Source of the DNA: Candidatus Omnitrophota bacterium
GTDB taxonomy: Bacteria; Omnitrophota; Gorgyraeia; Gygaellales; Profunditerraquicolaceae
Reading direction: 5' to 3'
Assembly: GCA_028717055.1 (NCBI GenBank)
Contig: JAQUOO010000016.1
Span: 1 to 16,615 of the forward strand
Length of the DNA stretch: 16,615 bases
The notes below the pieces were generated by a model. It saw only the letters and a list, made by a program, of their open reading frames with translations. It was not told the DNA's origin and did not search any database. Each line of letters begins with the position of its first letter. Within the stretch, counting starts at the first letter, position 1. Of this stretch, positions 1 through 6,387 are shown one piece after another. Made by a program: the position numbers and the translations under genes.

Positions 1-35
1 CTTATGATTCGCTAAAAGATCTTCTTCCAAAGCGG

Positions 36-404
36 CTACTTTCCCATTCCGAACTTTGAACCGACGCTTGGGCTTTCGGTAATTTTTAATTTCCCGTTCT
101 TATATGATTCAACGGCTTCTTTAACCGTACCGGAAACGCCGGTATAAATCTGGATACCTGCTGCACTTAATGTTTGAAATGCGTTGGGTCCGACATTCCC
201 GGTAAGAACAGACTTTACGCCTTTGGAATTCACTAACTGGGCTGATTGAATCCCTGCTCCGCCTTGAAACTGCGCGTTCGTATTTTCCTGTGCTTCGAAC
301 TTTCCCGTATCGGTGTCAAAAAAGATAAAATTCTGACAACGACCGAAGCGCGGATCAACCTTGGAATCCAAAGTTTTCCCTTCTGACGTAATGCATATTC
401 TCAT
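36..404 (-). CDS. NifX/NifB-type iron-molybdenum cofactor-binding domain protein (122 aa)
   Basis: This is a single-domain protein of the dinitrogenase iron-molybdenum cofactor biosynthesis fold (Pfam PF02579, NifX/NafY/NifB C-terminal type). Recognisable family traits are the opening MRICITSEG strand, the DPRFGRCQNFIFFD stretch (Cys23), a Gly-rich GGAGIQSAQLV helix start and the VLTGNVGPNAFQTLSAAGI segment. The family binds Fe-S or Fe-Mo-S clusters. Stand-alone copies in organisms without nitrogenase have no settled role, and no nitrogenase gene is visible here. The ATG is preceded by an AAGG-type ribosome site (GGAAAAGGA) directly after the stop of the upstream paralogue, 15 bases away, so both are probably one transcript. 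Unlike the paralogue it has no His/Cys tail. The family is clear; the cellular role is not. Confidence 0.85.
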   Translation of the reverse strand: MRICITSEGKTLDSKVDPRFGRCQNFIFFDTDTGKFEAQENTNAQFQGGAGIQSAQLVNSKGVKSVLTGNVGPNAFQTLSAAGIQIYTGVSGTVKEAVESYKNGKLKITESPSVGSKFGMGK

Positions 405-419
405 TTTAAATCCTTTTCC

Positions 420-809
420 TTAATGACAACTGCCGCCGTGACCATGTCCGTCTCCGTGTTCCTTACAAGCTTCAAGACCGCCTAAGGTGTTATTCATAAA
501 ATCATCAAGCGCTTTTTGCACATTGCCTGAATACCCGAACACCTCTACGCCTGCGTGTGCGAATTTCTGCTGCGCGCCCATACCCATGCCGCCGGCAATA
601 ACGTGGGTAATCTTATACTTTAAAATCTCATCTACCGCGACACAACCGCCTCCGCCATGCACTGCGGTATTAGGCACAATGCGCGTATAAACGATTTTTT
701 TCTTATCTTTATCGACATCCGCTAATAAAAAATACCTGCACTGGCCAAAATGCGCGCACACGTTACCATGAACTCCATTTTCATCTTCCAATACGACTCC
801 GACTCTCAT
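420..809 (-). CDS. NifX-type cofactor-binding protein with His/Cys tail (129 aa)
   Basis: A second PF02579-type domain (about residues 1-108), with the HFGQC motif (Cys24), a GGGGC turn (Cys61 to Cys66 region) and the ITHVIAGGMGMGAQQKF segment that typifies the family. The last 15 residues form a putative metal-binding tail containing Cys115, His118, His122, His124, Cys128 and His129 separated by glycines. The gene sits 18 bases downstream of the DUF5320 gene and 15 bases upstream of a second NifX-like gene, so DUF5320-nifX-nifX is a likely operon. The two NifX-like proteins are clearly diverged from each other. Binding of an Fe-S or mixed-metal cluster is inferred from the family. No nitrogenase or nitrogenase-maturation gene is nearby. 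Confidence 0.87.
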   Translation of the reverse strand: MRVGVVLEDENGVHGNVCAHFGQCRYFLLADVDKDKKKIVYTRIVPNTAVHGGGGCVAVDEILKYKITHVIAGGMGMGAQQKFAHAGVEVFGYSGNVQKALDDFMNNTLGGLEACKEHGDGHGHGGSCH

Positions 810-827
810 GTTAAACAGACTCCTTTC

Positions 828-1160
828 TTATTTGCTATCTAGATCCTGAACCCGTGCTTGAACCGAATCAAGTTCATTTTTTATGTATTCCGCTTGGTTT
901 TTCAGGACGGAGAGCTTATTCTCTTTAGATAAAGTGCGGCCATAGCCGCCAAATGCCTGTATATCCTTCTGCGCCCTCATCCAGCCGGGCAGCCCCGTGG
1001 TATAGAAACAATTACGCCAACCTCTGCCGCTGCCTCTTGCCCCAGAAATGCCTCTTCCAAACTGTCTTTTAGCCTCACCAACAGACATAGCGCAATAACC
1101 CCTTCCGCCGCCTGTCATTGCTCCTTGACCTCTCGGTCCTGTTCCATCAAAGCCTGGCAT
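828..1160 (-). CDS. DUF5320-type Gly-rich protein with C-terminal coiled coil (110 aa)
   Basis: The N-terminus MPGFDGTGPRGQG followed by TGGGRGYC is the signature of the DUF5320 family, small proteins usually found beside NifX-like and MinD-type ATPase genes in anaerobes. Their function is unknown. The middle (about residues 35-65) is rich in Gly and aromatic residues, and the last 35 residues are a probable coiled coil (LSKENKLSVLKNQ onward). I chose the ATG at 1160: it gives the canonical MPGFDG start and has AGGAAGGTGG just upstream. A GTG at 1169 in the same frame overlaps that ribosome site and is unlikely. A Fur-family palindrome at 1183-1201 lies immediately upstream, which suggests metal-responsive control of this gene and the two NifX-like genes behind it. 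Confidence 0.85.
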   Translation of the reverse strand: MPGFDGTGPRGQGAMTGGGRGYCAMSVGEAKRQFGRGISGARGSGRGWRNCFYTTGLPGWMRAQKDIQAFGGYGRTLSKENKLSVLKNQAEYIKNELDSVQARVQDLDSK

Positions 1161-1182
1161 TGTGACCACCTTCCTTTCTATT

Positions 1183-1201
1183 ATTGGAAATCATTTCCAT
1201 T
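1183..1201. promoter_or_regulatory. Fur-family operator, type A (TGGAAAT-N-ATTTCCA), before DUF5320 gene
   Basis: A perfect 7-1-7 inverted repeat, TGGAAAT-C-ATTTCCA (1185-1199), lies in the 63-base gap between the fur-type gene ending at 1224 and the DUF5320 start at 1160. This is the geometry of Fur, PerR and Zur boxes. It matches the box at 1714-1732 at 15 of 19 positions, which ties it to the adjacent Fur-family gene. Promoter elements are unclear here: TATATT and TAATAAT are possible -10 elements, but I see no good -35. Confidence 0.7.
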
Positions 1202-1223
1202 ATTAGGGAAAAAAATATAGCGG

Positions 1224-1697
1224 TTATTTCTTATCGCTACATTCCTGACATACTCCGTAAAACTGTATAAGGTGATTTGTAATCTTAAACTTGTATTTTT
1301 GACCCAATCCCTTCTCAGTCTGGTTAAGAAGCTCTACTTCATCATCAATAAAATCAGTATAGTCAATTATCTTATGGCATTCGGTGCAAACCAAGTGATG
1401 GTGATGATGCACTCCCTTAGGCCCTTCGGCAAATTCGTATCGCGCCCGACCATCACCGAAATCAAGTTTGTAAACCATACCAACGTCCGACAAAACATCC
1501 AACGTTCTGTAAATGGTAGTCAAACCGACATTAGGATACCTCGAGTGGATCTTTATATATATATCTTCGGCGCTTAGGTGCCCCTCGGCTTTGGATAAAA
1601 CATCAAGAATAGCCTCGCGGCCCAAAGTCATCCTGTAACCGCAGCCTCTAAACTTACCGTGCCACCAACCTTGCCCCCCGCATTGACCTCTTGGCAT
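1224..1697 (-). CDS. Fur-family metalloregulator with Gly/Cys-rich N-terminal extension (157 aa)
   Basis: Fur-superfamily repressor: a winged-helix DNA-binding domain at about residues 22-90 (recognition helix around LTTIYRTLDVLSDVG, 59-73) and a dimerisation/metal domain at 91-157. Visible metal residues are a run of five His (97-101), the structural zinc CxxC pairs Cys104/Cys107 and Cys150/Cys153, and His142 in the ITNHLIQFYG strand. The first 21 residues are unusual: Gly/Trp/Arg-rich with Cys6 and Cys19, resembling the start of the neighbouring DUF5320 protein (shared PRGQ and RG-rich text). The ATG at 1697 is preceded by AAGGAG with a slightly long spacer. A good promoter and a Fur-type box precede the gene, indicating autoregulation. 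Whether it senses Fe, Zn, Mn or peroxide cannot be told. Confidence 0.92.
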   Translation of the reverse strand: MPRGQCGGQGWWHGKFRGCGYRMTLGREAILDVLSKAEGHLSAEDIYIKIHSRYPNVGLTTIYRTLDVLSDVGMVYKLDFGDGRARYEFAEGPKGVHHHHHLVCTECHKIIDYTDFIDDEVELLNQTEKGLGQKYKFKITNHLIQFYGVCQECSDKK

Positions 1698-1713
1698 GTT
1701 TACATTACTCCTT

Positions 1714-1732
1714 AATGAAAATGGTTTCCATT
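1714..1732. promoter_or_regulatory. Fur-family operator, type A, before the Fur-family gene ending at 1224
   Basis: Imperfect 7-1-7 palindrome TGAAAAT-G-GTTTCCA (core 1716-1730), 15 of 19 positions identical to the box at 1183-1201. It begins only 3 bases downstream of the -10 element, across the expected transcription start, a typical place for repression. Confidence 0.7.
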
Positions 1733-1735
1733 TTT

Positions 1736-1764
1736 AATATACTACCCTGGGATAACTTTGTCAA
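1736..1764 (-). promoter_or_regulatory. Sigma-70-type promoter of the Fur-family gene
   Basis: On the minus strand TTGACA (1764-1759) is followed, after a 17-base spacer, by TATATT (1741-1736). The -35 is a perfect match to the housekeeping consensus. The DUF3299 gene upstream ends at 1800 with no convincing terminator between, so some read-through from the long operon is also possible. Confidence 0.75.
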
Positions 1765-1799
1765 GTTTTTTTATTTAGTAGGCTCTTTTAAAATCCTAG

Positions 1800-2381
1800 T
1801 TAAAATATCTTTCTCTTCTTTTTAGCCTCTGCATCCTGTATAAAAAATAAGCCGGCAATCTTCTTCTTCCCTTGCTCATCTGTATAATATTCCTGATGTG
1901 CATAGAAAATCCCGGTAACTTCCACCTGAGGGGTAAAAGGTGGCTTTAGCTTTTCGCCCGCTTTCATAGTGATAAAGACTACGTTAAATATTGTGGGTGG
2001 AGGGCTAGAACCCCAGTTGCAACAGGGGCATCCGTATGGATTTTTTCCTAAAGCAAAATTATCAAGATCGCCATTTGAAAGATACGCATCATACGGGATC
2101 AAAAGATAACCTGTTAGCTTCACATTTTTACCGCATAGATGAAGAATATCTATAGGAAATCCACTTATATCATCACCCTCTTTATTCACCTCGCTTTTAA
2201 CCTTCTCGAGCTCTCGTATATCTAGTTTATACACTTGATTATCATCTACTTGACCGGCAAAAGCTTCGCCTGTGAGCCTTACGGAAGATATTGGCTGGGT
2301 TGAATTAGGTTTCTTTGTTGTGAATAGGAATATTACTATTAAAACGAGTCCATATTTAAAGATTGTAAGAGGTTTTTTCAT
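1800..2381 (-). CDS. DUF3299-domain membrane-anchored or exported protein (193 aa)
   Basis: Residues 5-21 are a hydrophobic N-terminal segment, either a signal peptide or an anchor. From about residue 85 the protein reads like a DUF3299 domain: the VKLTGYLLIPYD strand, a Cys-rich turn CPCC (118-121) with nearby Trp, a SPPPT stretch, VVFITMKAG, and VEVTGIFY. The function of the domain is unknown. From memory, DUF3299 proteins occur beside zinc-responsive ABC transporter genes in some gammaproteobacteria, which would fit the znu-like genes upstream here. The start codon overlaps the stop of the TPR gene by one base (TAATG), so translation is probably coupled. It is the last gene of the operon. 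The paired cysteines could be a metal site or a substrate for the CcdA-like protein encoded two genes upstream. Confidence 0.75.
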   Translation of the reverse strand: MKKPLTIFKYGLVLIVIFLFTTKKPNSTQPISSVRLTGEAFAGQVDDNQVYKLDIRELEKVKSEVNKEGDDISGFPIDILHLCGKNVKLTGYLLIPYDAYLSNGDLDNFALGKNPYGCPCCNWGSSPPPTIFNVVFITMKAGEKLKPPFTPQVEVTGIFYAHQEYYTDEQGKKKIAGLFFIQDAEAKKKRKIF

Positions 2382-2995
2382 TATCTAAATAATCTCCCGG
2401 ATTTTGCTTGGACGGAAATTGAACTATCTTCCGGATAATATTTATGCAATTCTTTCAAGGCATTATTTTTCTTATCAGAGTCCTTTAGTGCATCGTAACA
2501 GTTAACCAGTAATCTTAGTGACGATTTATGGTAGGAAGCAATATCTATTGCCTGGCTGTTATTATCAGGGCCAAGCGCCCTCACTTTCTCAAAATACGGC
2601 ACAGCTTCTTTATACTTTTTCTCTGATGCCAAGATTACTCCTATACTGAAGTTTGCGCTTTTATCTTTGGGGTCGGCTTTTATGACCTGTCGATAGGCAT
2701 ACAGGGATTTTTTTAATTCGCCGTTGCTTTTATAGCCGTATCCAAGCATATTCCAGGCCATAACGTTTCTTTTATCAATGAATACCGCTTTTTCATAGCT
2801 TCTTATCGCATCATTAAATAACTCGCATGTCATATAAGAAGAGGCGCGAGATAACAATTGCTTTACTATAAATGGCTTCATAATAATAAAACTTAAAACT
2901 ACAAAAGTGAGGCTAACTAACCATCTCTTCGTCAAATTAGGCTGCTCGTGATGATCGTGAAGTTGAGCGCAACTACAAGAATCGTGTTTACCCAT
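2381..2995 (-). CDS. TPR membrane protein with His/Cys-rich N-terminal tail (204 aa)
   Basis: The protein has three parts. Residues 1-20 form a polar tail rich in possible metal ligands (His4, Cys7, Cys9, His13, His15, His16). Residues about 25-45 form one transmembrane helix. Residues about 50-190 are tetratricopeptide repeats, recognisable by W/Y-x-x-L-G-Y and A-x-x-x-Y-E-K-A patterns (NDAIRSYEKAVFIDKRN, AWNMLGYGYK, AVPYFEKVRALGPDN). TPRs mediate protein-protein contacts; here they may face the periplasm. I chose the ATG at 2995, 13 bases after the CcdA-like gene, with AAGGA upstream. Longer in-frame starts lie inside the upstream gene and lack a ribosome site. No specific family is recognised. 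The place between a CcdA-like gene and a DUF3299 gene suggests a scaffold or metal-handling role. Confidence 0.72.
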   Translation of the reverse strand: MGKHDSCSCAQLHDHHEQPNLTKRWLVSLTFVVLSFIIMKPFIVKQLLSRASSYMTCELFNDAIRSYEKAVFIDKRNVMAWNMLGYGYKSNGELKKSLYAYRQVIKADPKDKSANFSIGVILASEKKYKEAVPYFEKVRALGPDNNSQAIDIASYHKSSLRLLVNCYDALKDSDKKNNALKELHKYYPEDSSISVQAKSGRLFR

Positions 2996-3008
2996 ACTAA
3001 CAAAATCC

Positions 3009-3710
3009 TTATGCGATAATGAAGAAAAACAATGCGATGGCAATAAGCACATTTCCCGCTACGAATTGAGTATATTTTTCTATTCTTTCGGCTCTGAAAG
3101 CTAGGTGCTTGACTAAAGTTGTGGATGAACCGATTAATAATATCGGCGTACTTTGGCCGATGGCAAAGCTTAAAAATATGACAAAGGAGTAAACCCAGGA
3201 ATTCCAGAAACCTACGATACTTGCAATCACGAAGAGAACGGACGCACAGCAAGGGCAAGCTGGCATCTCCAAGAAAGCAAACATAACGCCGAATAGAAAT
3301 GATCCTATTAAGCTTCTTTTCTTAACTTTGATATTTATTTCGCAGCCGTCATGATGGGGCTTGCCGATTTGAATCAACCCGGCGTAGAAAATTCCCAAAA
3401 CAAGCAAAACTACACCCAAGAATATATATAGGTACCTGCTTATATGCACCAAGCCAAAGGCTAAATTCTTAAGCAAAATAAGACCTATCCCCAAAAAGGT
3501 ATAACTGGTGATTAACCCTAAAGCAATGCATACGGCTGATAAGAAAGATTTCTGCCGGGTATGATGTTTGGCCCCAGAAACATATCCGAAGACAATAGGT
3601 ATCCTGATGAGAGTACATGAACTCAAAGAAGCAACGAAGCCAGCCCAAAACACGATAAATATCGCTAAAATGGGCGACTTGACCAAAATTGTTTGAAGCG
3701 TATCTGTCAT
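3009..3710 (-). CDS. CcdA/DsbD-type thiol-redox transmembrane protein (233 aa)
   Basis: Polytopic membrane protein with six probable helices, of the CcdA/DsbD membrane-domain family, which moves reducing equivalents from cytoplasmic thioredoxin across the inner membrane. Cys32 in the first helix (SSCTLIRIP) and a cluster Cys152/Cys154/Cys155 (EMPACPCCAS) in a later helix fit the two redox-active cysteine positions. The loop between helices has KPHHDGC, a possible metal-binding spot. The ATG at 3710 overlaps the permease stop as ATGA, the classic translational-coupling arrangement. Extending the frame upstream would only add residues encoded inside the permease gene. The usual partner of CcdA is cytochrome c maturation, but no such gene is present, so a link to metal uptake or to the cysteines of the neighbouring proteins is inferred from context. 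Confidence 0.82.
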   Translation of the reverse strand: MTDTLQTILVKSPILAIFIVFWAGFVASLSSCTLIRIPIVFGYVSGAKHHTRQKSFLSAVCIALGLITSYTFLGIGLILLKNLAFGLVHISRYLYIFLGVVLLVLGIFYAGLIQIGKPHHDGCEINIKVKKRSLIGSFLFGVMFAFLEMPACPCCASVLFVIASIVGFWNSWVYSFVIFLSFAIGQSTPILLIGSSTTLVKHLAFRAERIEKYTQFVAGNVLIAIALFFFIIA

Positions 3711-4555
3711 TTGGTCAGCCACCTTCCCGGTAATATCGAAATCGCATAACAGCCTGCCGCAAAAAGAACGATTGTTGCGCCGCTTGCTGTTCCCCAATAA
3801 TACGAGATAATTAATCCTGTGATGCCGGATAAAATACTTATAATAACTGCTCCCAAGCTATACGAATGCATATTGCGCGCAAAGTTGCGGCTTGCCGCAG
3901 CAGGTAAAACCAAAAACGAATTGATAATCAGAATCCCCACTAATCGTATAGAAATAACCACTACTAATGCCAAAAGTATAGTAAAGCTTGTTTCTACAAA
4001 AAAGGTGTTAATCCTGCGGCTACGTGCTAAGGACGGATTCACGCTTGTAAGTATTAGAGAATTGCCTACCAAATACCAATATAGTAAGACTACTATAGCT
4101 ATTGCAAAAAACCAAGTCACCTGTTGCGGGCTGACCGCCAATATGTCCCCGATTAAATAGCTTGTATATTTAACAAACCCTCCCTGCCTGCTTAAAATAA
4201 CAATTCCTAATGCAACAATAAAAGCAAACAATACCCCTAAAACAGTATCTGCGGAAGCCTTTGTCCTATCCTTTAGTAAGTTTATGCCTATTGCTAAGAA
4301 TATTGCTAAAACAACCATAGGAAGCGTCGGATCATAAAAACCTAAGAGTACGCCTATGGCAATTCCTGTGAGCGCGGAATGACCTAAGACGTCGGTAAAG
4401 AAAGCCATGCGGTTATTTACCACCATTGTGCCTAAGAGCCCAAAACATGGCGTGACCAGTAATACTGCCAACAGCGCATTCTTCATAAAGACATAGTGGG
4501 CCCATGAAAAAGGAAGCAGATCCATCATTCTGTGCCATACATCAATGATTGCCAT
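3707..4555 (-). CDS. znuB: ZnuB-type metal ABC transporter permease (282 aa)
   Basis: Hydrophobic throughout with seven to nine predicted helices, in the ABC-3 (zinc/manganese/iron chelate) permease family. Family-typical stretches are FFTDVLGHSALTGIAIGVLLG near residue 50, the SADTVLGVLFAF segment around 100, and ISIRLVGILIINSFLVLPAAAS in the second half. It forms the membrane channel for the ATPase encoded just upstream and the binding protein before that. The start at 4555 (MAIIDVWHRM) overlaps the ATPase end by 14 bases; an earlier start at 4615 lies deeper inside the ATPase gene and is less likely. The family cannot be resolved to zinc or manganese from the permease alone, so the symbol is provisional. 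Confidence 0.9.
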   Translation of the reverse strand: MAIIDVWHRMMDLLPFSWAHYVFMKNALLAVLLVTPCFGLLGTMVVNNRMAFFTDVLGHSALTGIAIGVLLGFYDPTLPMVVLAIFLAIGINLLKDRTKASADTVLGVLFAFIVALGIVILSRQGGFVKYTSYLIGDILAVSPQQVTWFFAIAIVVLLYWYLVGNSLILTSVNPSLARSRRINTFFVETSFTILLALVVVISIRLVGILIINSFLVLPAAASRNFARNMHSYSLGAVIISILSGITGLIISYYWGTASGATIVLFAAGCYAISILPGRWLTK

Positions 4556-5336
4556 TATCAGCCTCTTTTGATATCGAATCCGGTAAACAGGAGATATTCC
4601 ACAGGCTCGGCCCAAATGCCTTTACCAGTTTTTCGTCAGAAAGCACATCCTGCGGTGCCCCTTCCGCAATAACCGAACGGTTCAGCAGGATAAGACGGTT
4701 AACATAGCAAGATACGCCTGCCAAATCGTGGGTCACAAGTATCACCGCAATATGGTGTTTTTTCCTTAAATCATCTACAATTTGATAAAAAAGAAATAAT
4801 CCTTTAACGTCAACGCCGCTCGCCGGTTCGTCTAAAAGTAACAGTTCGGGCTCAGGAGTCATGGCAATAGCAAGCAGCACCCGCTGCAGCTCTCCTCCGG
4901 AAAGTTCACCAATCCTCCTTTTAAGCAAATGCTCGGCTGAGAATAAGGACAAAACACTCTCTGCCTTTTCCAACAGCTCCTTACTCACCCCGGCCCAGAT
5001 AGGCTTACTGTTTATTGCCGCTGCCACCAGATCAGCCACACTTATGGGAGAGCTTAGGTCGAATTGCAGTTTTTGCGGGACATAGCCTATTTTAGGCTTC
5101 TTTGTGAGACTGCCGCTTATACGGAAAGCTATGCTGCCATGATAAGGGATCTCTCCCAGGAGCGTGCGTAAGAGGGTGGTCTTTCCGGCACCGTTGGGGC
5201 CGACTATTCCGATAACCTCTCCGCAGTCCACATGCAGGTTGACATTATCAAGTATTACATTACCGCCTAACTTGACCGTTAAATTGTCAATCTTTGCGCA
5301 TCGATGTTCGCAGGTATTTTGCAGGGCGTCTCTCAT
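4542..5336 (-). CDS. znuC: ZnuC-type metal ABC transporter ATPase (264 aa)
   Basis: Complete ABC nucleotide-binding subunit: Walker A GPNGAGKT (46-53), Q-loop Gln88 in YVPQK, signature LSGGE (145-149), Walker B LLLLDE (165-170), D-loop SGVD and the switch His203 in VTHD. The order binding protein - ATPase - permease fits znuACB/mntABC-like operons. It starts 5 bases after the znuA-like stop with no clear ribosome site, so translation probably depends on coupling. Residues 1-14 (MRDALQNTCEHRCA) precede the conserved core and carry a Cys-x-x-x-Cys with His, uncommon for this subunit. Metal identity is not shown by this protein. Confidence 0.93.
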   Translation of the reverse strand: MRDALQNTCEHRCAKIDNLTVKLGGNVILDNVNLHVDCGEVIGIVGPNGAGKTTLLRTLLGEIPYHGSIAFRISGSLTKKPKIGYVPQKLQFDLSSPISVADLVAAAINSKPIWAGVSKELLEKAESVLSLFSAEHLLKRRIGELSGGELQRVLLAIAMTPEPELLLLDEPASGVDVKGLFLFYQIVDDLRKKHHIAVILVTHDLAGVSCYVNRLILLNRSVIAEGAPQDVLSDEKLVKAFGPSLWNISCLPDSISKEADNGNH

Positions 5337-5341
5337 TTTAG

Positions 5342-6250
5342 TTATTTAGCGAAAGCTTTCTTCAAAACAGCCAGATTCTTTTCCATAATGTTTATATATG
5401 CATCGTAATCGTCCGGGCCGGTTACCGCAGGATCAAGGACATAGACTTTAGCGCCAGTCTCTCTTGCGATAGCCTGGGCTGCACTAGAAGGATACTGCGG
5501 TTCACTGAATAATGCCGCGATACCGCTCTTCTTTACGAATTCTATTGTATCAGCAAGCTCTTTTGCGCTCGGCTCACTCCCCGGCTCCCTTTCAATTACC
5601 GCCGCTATCTTTAAGCCGAACTCTTCGGCAAAATAAGGGAATGCCTCATGGAAAGTAATAATTGACCTGCCTTTATACGGAGCCAATTCCGTGTGCATCT
5701 TCTTTCGCAATTCCTCAAGCTTAGCTATGTAATCGGCTGTGTTCTTCTCATAGAGCTCTTTGTGGACAGGATCAATTTTCCCCATCGCCTTGCCTAAGTT
5801 TTGCACTTGAATTAGGCAATCGGATATGCTCACCCAGACATGCGGATTATCGCCTTCCTCCCCTTCGCCTTTAATCAAAGGAATCCCTTCCGAAAGCTCA
5901 ACTATCTTTAAATTTGGATGCTGGGCTATAATTTTATTCAAAAAAGATTCCATTCCCGCGCCGTTGGCCACAAAAACCTGGGCGTCAGCCAGTTTTTTCA
6001 TGTCATTGGTTGTTACCGTATAATCGTGCAGGCAGCCGGTTAACGGCGGCGTAAGATTCTGTACGGAAACCCCTGGTACATCGCGCGCCACGTTCTTAGT
6101 AACAATATACATAGGGTAGAACGAAGCGACTATCTTGATTTCCTTTGTTTGGCCTGCTTCGGCATTAGTAATCCCGTTTAAAGCTACGGAAAAAAATAAC
6201 AAAACAAAAAAGCTGATTGATAAAATCAAAAGTATTTTAAGCTTGTGCAT
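5342..6250 (-). CDS. znuA: ZnuA/TroA-type metal-binding protein of ABC importer (302 aa)
   Basis: Cluster A-I solute-binding protein for divalent metals. An N-terminal hydrophobic segment (residues 5-25) serves as signal or anchor. Candidate metal ligands match the family pattern: His75 (CLHDYT), His137 (NPHVWVS), His201 (FHEAFPYF) and Asp273 (LDPAV). The long His-rich loop common in zinc-specific ZnuA is replaced by a short acidic GEGEEGDNP stretch, so Zn versus Mn is open, and the symbol is provisional. I chose the ATG at 6250 because AAAGGAGG sits 5 bases before it and the resulting N-terminus is a proper signal. An earlier in-frame ATG at 6286 has no such site. The gene follows tonB by 137 bases with no terminator or clear promoter between, so it may be co-transcribed with the receptor genes. 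Confidence 0.92.
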   Translation of the reverse strand: MHKLKILLILSISFFVLLFFSVALNGITNAEAGQTKEIKIVASFYPMYIVTKNVARDVPGVSVQNLTPPLTGCLHDYTVTTNDMKKLADAQVFVANGAGMESFLNKIIAQHPNLKIVELSEGIPLIKGEGEEGDNPHVWVSISDCLIQVQNLGKAMGKIDPVHKELYEKNTADYIAKLEELRKKMHTELAPYKGRSIITFHEAFPYFAEEFGLKIAAVIEREPGSEPSAKELADTIEFVKKSGIAALFSEPQYPSSAAQAIARETGAKVYVLDPAVTGPDDYDAYINIMEKNLAVLKKAFAK

Positions 6251-6267
6251 AACATCCTCCTTTATCT

Positions 6268-6369
6268 TCATTTGCATTTTGAACATAAGCCCTCGATATC
6301 CAGACGGTGCGTTTCGACTTTGGCATTAATCCTCTTTTCAATAAACCATGAGATCCTCCAATATTGCAC
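6268..6369 (-). pseudogene. Remnant of a Fur-family gene (C-terminal end only)
   Basis: In the gap between tonB and the znuA-like gene, the minus strand from GTG 6369 to TGA 6268 reads 33 residues. The last 16 residues (VETHRLDIEGLCSKCK) look like the final strand and structural-zinc Cys-x-x-Cys of a Fur-family repressor, preceded by a helix-like FIEKRINAK. The DNA-binding domain and the first CxxC are absent, and the frame opens just 18 bases after the tonB stop. I interpret it as a 5-prime-truncated Fur or Zur gene, perhaps cut off when the tonB block was joined to the znu-like genes. It is neither of the two intact Fur-family genes in this window. The similarity is short and judged by eye. 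Confidence 0.55.
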
Positions 6370-6387
6370 TGCTTTACTTCCTCGTTA

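Noticed and set aside
1..30. A possible start of a further minus-strand gene (TTG at 30, about 10 codons, MEEDLLANHK) running off the window
   Set aside because: Too short, a rare start codon and no convincing ribosome site. The frame cannot be judged without sequence before position 1.
1695..1711. A start-stop pair ATGTAA between AAGGAG and the Fur-family start codon, as a possible translational control element
   Set aside because: Six bases can arise by chance and nothing else supports regulation there.
1765..1799. Hairpin TAGG...CCTA after the DUF3299 gene as a terminator
   Set aside because: Only four pairs outside an AT stretch, and followed by A-rich rather than T-rich transcript sequence.
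6269..6334. Out-of-frame short ATG ORFs with ribosome-like sites in the tonB-znuA gap
   Set aside because: Their translations show no recognisable pattern, whereas the overlapping frame shows the Fur-like CxxC end.
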